The position numbers and the translations under genes are program-made. Below, piece by piece: positions 21,818 to 24,880 of a stretch of DNA of 24,880 nucleotides; position 1 is the first letter of the stretch; each line of letters opens with the position of its first letter. Source of the DNA: Eubacteriales Family XIII. Incertae Sedis bacterium (GTDB lineage Bacteria > Bacillota > Clostridia > Peptostreptococcales > Anaerovoracaceae); assembly GCA_031289235.1 (NCBI GenBank), contig JAITPU010000032.1, forward strand, positions 1 to 24,880, read 5' to 3'. A model generated the notes under the pieces. That model was not told the DNA's origin. It saw only the letters and a program-made list of their open reading frames with translations, and ran no database searches.

Positions 21818-22303
21818 ATGACGAACATGAGAAAGACAAGATTTTGGGTGCAGGCGGCGATTATTGCCGCCGTGTACGCGGTTTTGACCGTGGCGTTCGC
21901 GCCGATAAGTTACGGACCCATACAGGTCAGGATTTCGGAAGCGCTTACGATACTTCCTTTTTTTACTCCTGCGGCGGTGCCGGGCCTTTTCGTGGGCTGT
22001 CTGACCTCCAACCTGCTGAGTCCATACGGGGCGCTTGACATAGTTTGCGGCAGTCTGGCTTCGCTGCTGGCCGCGGGCGGCTCATACGCGCTGCGCGGCG
22101 CGCCGGCGCTTGTGCCCCTGCCTCCGGTAGCCGCCAACGCCCTGATCATAGGAGCCATGCTCCGCTTCGCGTACGGCGTCGAGCCTTCATTTTGGATCTG
22201 CGCGCTATGGGTGGGGGCGGGAGAAGTGGCCGCTTGTTATGTTTTAGGTTATCCGCTGATGCTGTATATGAGGCGGCATAAAGATATTTTCAGGCTTGAT
22301 TAA
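21818..22303 (+). CDS. queT: QueT-family S component, queuosine precursor uptake
   Basis: QueT proteins are small membrane S components thought to bring queuosine precursors to the shared ECF energiser. The 161-residue product has about five hydrophobic segments and the family landmarks VYAVLTVAFAPISYGPIQVR, ISEALTILPFF and PGLFVGCLTSNLLSPYGALD. Further on are SLASLLAAGGSYALR and GEVAACYVLGYPLML. It lies 145 nt after ecfT in the same orientation, so it is a natural partner for that module. The binding site is weak, and ATG 21827 is an alternative start. Confidence 0.85.
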   Translation: MTNMRKTRFWVQAAIIAAVYAVLTVAFAPISYGPIQVRISEALTILPFFTPAAVPGLFVGCLTSNLLSPYGALDIVCGSLASLLAAGGSYALRGAPALVPLPPVAANALIIGAMLRFAYGVEPSFWICALWVGAGEVAACYVLGYPLMLYMRRHKDIFRLD

Positions 22304-22376
22304 TCGCGGCGAAGAACACGCGTTCGCGACCGGCCGCGCCGCTAAGCCGCTAAACGGCGTGACTCAGCCGGCGGGA

Positions 22377-22528
22377 TAAGTATTCAAAGGTATGTTTTGC
22401 CGGTACAAGGCCGGATGCAGGGCTTTCCGCAGGACGCATATTGGCGCGCAGCGCCAACGCGTAAAGCGAAGCGGACGCCCCGCTTCCGGCCATATTGACC
22501 CCTATCGACGCCTGCTTTTGAATACTTA
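22377..22528. repeat. 152-bp MITE-like element with 12-bp perfect terminal inverted repeats
   Basis: TAAGTATTCAAA (22377-22388) and TTTGAATACTTA (22517-22528) are exact inverse copies, each starting with TA at the outer edge, so the target could be a TA duplication. Inside are TTGGCGC-GCA-GCGCCAA (22441-22457), the GAAGCGG hairpin block (22466-22491) shared with 13853-13878, CGCAGGACGC shared with 2857-2866, and CCTATCGACGCC (22501-22512) shared with 903 and (with one change) 249. No coding capacity is evident. It fills most of the 255-bp gap between the convergent queT and nadE genes, and may also help end both transcripts. Confidence 0.7.
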
Positions 22529-22558
22529 CGCCGGGAGCGAAATCCGTGATATTCGCTG

Positions 22559-24535
22559 TTATTCCGGAATATCCAAATCCTCCAGCCAGCAATCGGCGTA
22601 CGCGTCGCTGGGCATACGCCAGTCGCCGCGCGGCGAAAGGCTGACAGAACCCACTTTGGGACCGTCGGGCATACAATTCCGTTTAAACTGCTGGGAAAAG
22701 AACCTGCTGTAAAATACACGCAGCCACCTTATCAGAGTTTCTTCGTCGTATTCTCCGTCGAAAGCGTTTTTCGCGATGAACAGCAGTTTTTTCGGCGTCG
22801 CGCCGAACCGCGCCGTGTAGTACAGGAAGAAGTCGTGAAGCACGTAAGGTCCGACGGCTTCCTCCGTTTTCTGCGCGATTTCCCCGTTTTCATCAGGAGG
22901 CAGCAGCTCGGGCGATATGGGGGTGTCAGCGATGCTTTGCAGCGTGCTTCGCAAAAGCGCGCCCTCGCCTTTAAATCCCGCCTCTTCTCTGTGTTCCGCG
23001 ATCCATCTGACCATTGAGCGGACGAGGGTTTTCGGCACGCCTATATTGACGCCGTACATGGACATGTGATCGCCGTTGTAGGTGGACCAGCCGAGAGCCG
23101 CTTCGGAAAGATCCGCGGCGCCTACGACCAAGCCATTCTCGCTGTTGGCGATATCCATAAGGATCTGAGTTCGTTCCCGCGCCTGCGCGTTCTCGTAAGT
23201 GACATCGCGGGCGTCAGGGTCGTGCCCGATGTCTTTAAAGTGCCGCAGAACGGCTTCGCGTATGGGAATTTCGCGGATTTCCGCGCCGATGAGTTTCATG
23301 AGCGTCAGCGCGTTGCGGCAGGTGGCGTCCGTGGTGCCGAATCCGGGCATTGTGACGGCTGTTATTCCCGACGGATCCCTGCCCAGAAGGCGGGAGGCTT
23401 CGGCGCATACGAGCAGCGCCAGCGCGGAATCCAGCCCGCCGGAAACGCCGACGACGGCTTTGCGCGAGGCGGTGTATTCCAAGCGGCCGGCGAGGCCGGC
23501 CGTCTGAATGCCGAAAATCTCCCGGCAGCGCTGATCCGCCGCGCCGGGTTCAGGGGGAATAAACGGCGTTTTTGTATACGAACGGCTCGGGCGGTCCTGA
23601 TAGGTGAGCACGCGCAGCGGCGGCACGTTTATCAGGCGGTGTTCGCGCCCGCCGCCGTAGCGGGCGGCGCAGCCGGACAGGCTTTGCGTCTGGCTCCGCT
23701 CAAATTTGATCCGTTCGTAATCGATCTCGCCGAAGACGACGGCGCTTTCTCTCGCGAAAAGAGGGCTTTCCGCGAGCAGCGCGCCGTTTTCCGCGATCAG
23801 GTTGTGGCCGCTGAAGACTATGTCCGCGGTGGATTCGTAAACCCCCGCGCAGGCGTAGACGTAACCGCATATGTTTTTCGCGCTGCCGTGCAGCACGAGG
23901 CCGCGCCTGTAATCAGGTTTCCCGACGATTTCATCGCTGGCGGACGGGTTGAAAATTATATGGGCGCCGCCCATGGCGAGCATGGCGCCGGGAGATACGG
24001 GAACCCAGAGGTCCTCGCAAATTTCGATTCCGAACGAAAACCCGTTTTCCTCGTCGCGGAAAATCAGGCTGCCAAAAGGTATCTCATCTCCGAAAATGGA
24101 AACCGCGCTTACGCTGTCCGCGGCGTCCGCTCCGGAAGCGAACCACCGCGCCTCGTAAAACTCTTTGCCTCCGGGGGGAAACATCTTGGGCGTCGCGCCG
24201 AGAACACGCCCTTTATGGACGAAAACGGCGCAGTTGTAAAAATGATTGCCGGCGCGGATATAGCAGCCGAGTATGACGCCGGCTTTTAAATGCGCGGATT
24301 CCCTCACCACGCTCCTGAGAGCTTCAAGCTGGCCGCGGTAGAGCTGTTCCTGATGAAAAAGGTCGCCGCAGCTGTAACCTGTGAGGCAAAGTTCGGGGAA
24401 CAGCACGATGCCCGCGCCCGCCGCGTCGGCCCTTTTTATACTGGAAATTATTTCCAGCGCATTGCGCTTCGTATCCGCGAGCCGCGTTTTCGGCGTAACC
24501 GCGGCGGTTTTTATGATGCCCGGCTTGCTGTTCAT
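22559..24535 (-). CDS. nadE: Glutamine-dependent NAD+ synthetase
   Basis: The enzyme makes NAD+ from nicotinic acid adenine dinucleotide, ATP and glutamine in the cytosol. The 658-residue product is the two-domain form. The N-terminal nitrilase-like amidase has its triad Glu48 (LFPELCLTGYS), Lys117 (ATPKMFPPGG) and Cys173 (GIEICEDLWVP). The C-terminal synthetase has the pyrophosphate loop SGGLDS (365-370) and STYNGDHMSMYGVNIGVPKT. It is close in plan and length to the long actinobacterial form. It converges on queT. Long frames on the opposite strand (for example 23066-24289) are shadows of its high GC. Confidence 0.96.
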   Translation of the reverse strand: MNSKPGIIKTAAVTPKTRLADTKRNALEIISSIKRADAAGAGIVLFPELCLTGYSCGDLFHQEQLYRGQLEALRSVVRESAHLKAGVILGCYIRAGNHFYNCAVFVHKGRVLGATPKMFPPGGKEFYEARWFASGADAADSVSAVSIFGDEIPFGSLIFRDEENGFSFGIEICEDLWVPVSPGAMLAMGGAHIIFNPSASDEIVGKPDYRRGLVLHGSAKNICGYVYACAGVYESTADIVFSGHNLIAENGALLAESPLFARESAVVFGEIDYERIKFERSQTQSLSGCAARYGGGREHRLINVPPLRVLTYQDRPSRSYTKTPFIPPEPGAADQRCREIFGIQTAGLAGRLEYTASRKAVVGVSGGLDSALALLVCAEASRLLGRDPSGITAVTMPGFGTTDATCRNALTLMKLIGAEIREIPIREAVLRHFKDIGHDPDARDVTYENAQARERTQILMDIANSENGLVVGAADLSEAALGWSTYNGDHMSMYGVNIGVPKTLVRSMVRWIAEHREEAGFKGEGALLRSTLQSIADTPISPELLPPDENGEIAQKTEEAVGPYVLHDFFLYYTARFGATPKKLLFIAKNAFDGEYDEETLIRWLRVFYSRFFSQQFKRNCMPDGPKVGSVSLSPRGDWRMPSDAYADCWLEDLDIPE

Positions 24536-24536
24536 A

Positions 24537-24568
24537 TATTCGTCTATTCGTCCTTTCGTCTGTTCGGG
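24537..24568. repeat. 8-bp tandem repeats directly before the nadE start
   Basis: On the plus strand the units are TATTCGTC, TATTCGTC, CTTTCGTC and TGTTCGGG, so two are exact and two diverged. They lie 1-33 nt upstream of the nadE ATG. The only Shine-Dalgarno-like run on the minus strand (AAAGGA) sits within this array, about 15 nt from the ATG, so a change in copy number would alter spacing. Confidence 0.6.
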
Positions 24569-24663
24569 CGGCGGCCTAAGTCCCCCGCCTCTTATTGCTC
24601 CGCCGGCCTCCGCCGCTTTGCCCCGGCGTCGAATCGCCGGAACGATAAGCCGCCCGCGGCTTT

Positions 24664-24692
24664 ATTATACCGCATACTCCCGCCGCTTTCCA
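24664..24692 (-). promoter_or_regulatory. Predicted promoter for nadE
   Basis: On the minus strand TGGAAA (complement of 24687-24692) and a perfect TATAAT (complement of 24664-24669) are 17 nt apart. Transcription would start near 24657, about 120 nt before the nadE ATG. The -35 box matches 4 of 6 consensus bases. Confidence 0.55.
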
Positions 24693-24733
24693 CTGTTTTC
24701 GACGAATACGGGCTGTGAAACCCGCGTCCCTGC

Positions 24734-24775
24734 CGTTTAAAGGCAGGCGTCGGCAGGACATACCTTTGAATAGTA
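24734..24775 (-). repeat. Short copy of the repeat family upstream of the right-edge promoter
   Basis: Read on the minus strand it is TACTATTCAAAGGTATGTCC, then TGCCGACGCCTGCC and TTTAAACGG. The first part agrees with 22379-22397 and 222-240, and GACGCCTGC agrees with 22507-22515. It seems to be the two ends of the element joined with almost no interior. It lies in the 342-bp divergent region between nadE and the next gene, which otherwise holds only the two promoters and the 8-bp tandem repeats. Confidence 0.55.
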
Positions 24776-24806
24776 AAACTTTTCATGAACAATAGAACGA
24801 TTTCGC

Positions 24807-24835
24807 TTGCGCGTTTTCGCGCTTCATTGTATAAT
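24807..24835 (+). promoter_or_regulatory. Strong predicted promoter for the gene at the right edge
   Basis: TTGCGC (24807-24812), a 17-nt spacer and a perfect TATAAT (24830-24835) form a good sigma-A promoter. GCGCGTTTTCGCGC (24809-24822) is a palindrome between the boxes. GCGTTTTCGC (24811-24820) and the later AAAACGCGAAAGCG could pair if transcribed from further upstream. The leader would be about 36 nt. Confidence 0.65.
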
Positions 24836-24877
24836 AAAAAAAAACGTAAAAACGCGAAAGCGGAAAGGAGAATTTAG

Positions 24878-24880
24878 ATG
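24878..24880 (+). CDS. Start codon of a gene running off the right edge
   Basis: Only the ATG is in the window. It is supported by AAAGGAG (24864-24870) at 7-nt spacing and by the promoter at 24807-24835. Nothing can be said about the product. Confidence 0.5.

Noticed and set aside
23066..24289. A 407-codon open frame on the plus strand opposite nadE.
   Set aside because: It lies wholly within nadE, whose catalytic motifs are intact. Its low-complexity Ala/Arg/Gly/Val composition is that of an antisense shadow in GC-rich DNA.
1..24880. CRISPR arrays, tRNA or rRNA genes, prophage or toxin-antitoxin modules.
   Set aside because: No regularly spaced direct repeats, no tRNA-like cloverleaf with a conserved TPsiC arm and no phage or toxin proteins were seen on either strand.

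Overview
The window is a bacterial chromosome segment, GC-rich by eye. Nearly all of it is the universal S10-spc-alpha ribosomal protein supercluster. The organism is most likely a Gram-positive anaerobe of the Bacillota (class Clostridia). The evidence is strong Shine-Dalgarno sites (AAGGAGG type) before most genes, a zinc-ribbon S14 (type Z), a zinc-ribbon S4 and L36, a four-cysteine adenylate kinase, adk-map-infA-rpmJ-rpsM-rpsK-rpsD-rpoA-rplQ in Firmicute order, an ECF-transporter module (A1-A2-T) close behind rplQ, and a nearby QueT-type S component. Genus cannot be set from the sequence alone.

Layout. 1-169 (-): the N-terminal winged-helix part of a BirA-type biotin ligase/repressor, cut by the window edge and divergent from the ribosomal cluster. 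170-571: a 402-bp divergent regulatory region with a promoter for each direction, a repeat element with inverted ends and a leader hairpin. 572-16759 (+): rpsJ rplC rplD rplW rplB rpsS rplV rpsC rplP rpmC rpsQ rplN rplX rplE rpsZ rpsH rplF rplR rpsE rpmD rplO secY adk map infA rpmJ rpsM rpsK rpsD rpoA rplQ, all intact. Many neighbours overlap or lie within 20 nt, but a few spacers are inflated (79-297 nt) and several of these carry repeat fragments. 16926-18270 (+): a two-subunit family I CoA-transferase. 18392-19174 (+): a lipoprotein of unknown function. 19149-21672 (+): ecfA1-ecfA2-ecfT, overlapping end to end. 21818-22303 (+): a QueT-like S component. 22559-24535 (-): a glutamine-dependent NAD+ synthetase. 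At the right edge a well-formed promoter and ribosome binding site lead to a gene of which only the ATG (24878-24880) is visible.

How it works together. The 30 or so cluster genes supply 50S and 30S proteins, the SecY channel, adenylate kinase, N-terminal methionine removal, initiation factor IF-1 and the RNA polymerase alpha subunit. They are probably read from one promoter near 462-490, with possible internal modulation. The ECF module gives a two-ATPase/T-subunit energiser, and QueT next door is a plausible membrane partner for queuosine-precursor uptake. The CoA-transferase pair fits a fermenting anaerobe.

No CRISPR, phage, toxin-antitoxin or biosynthetic system was found. The most unusual signal is a family of short interspersed repeats with inverted ends. 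The best copy is 22377-22528 (152 bp, 12-bp perfect terminal inverted repeats). Other copies or fragments lie at 221-403, 903-932, 2837-2907, 3859-3910, about 11895-11916, 13853-13878, 18345-18368 and 24734-24775. Several sit in spacers inside the ribosomal operon. A second shared block links 1025-1052 with 18284-18311. Also notable are a 16-bp perfect hairpin inside rpsE, a terminator-like hairpin over the rpsZ stop codon, and altered exit-tunnel loops in both L4 and L22.
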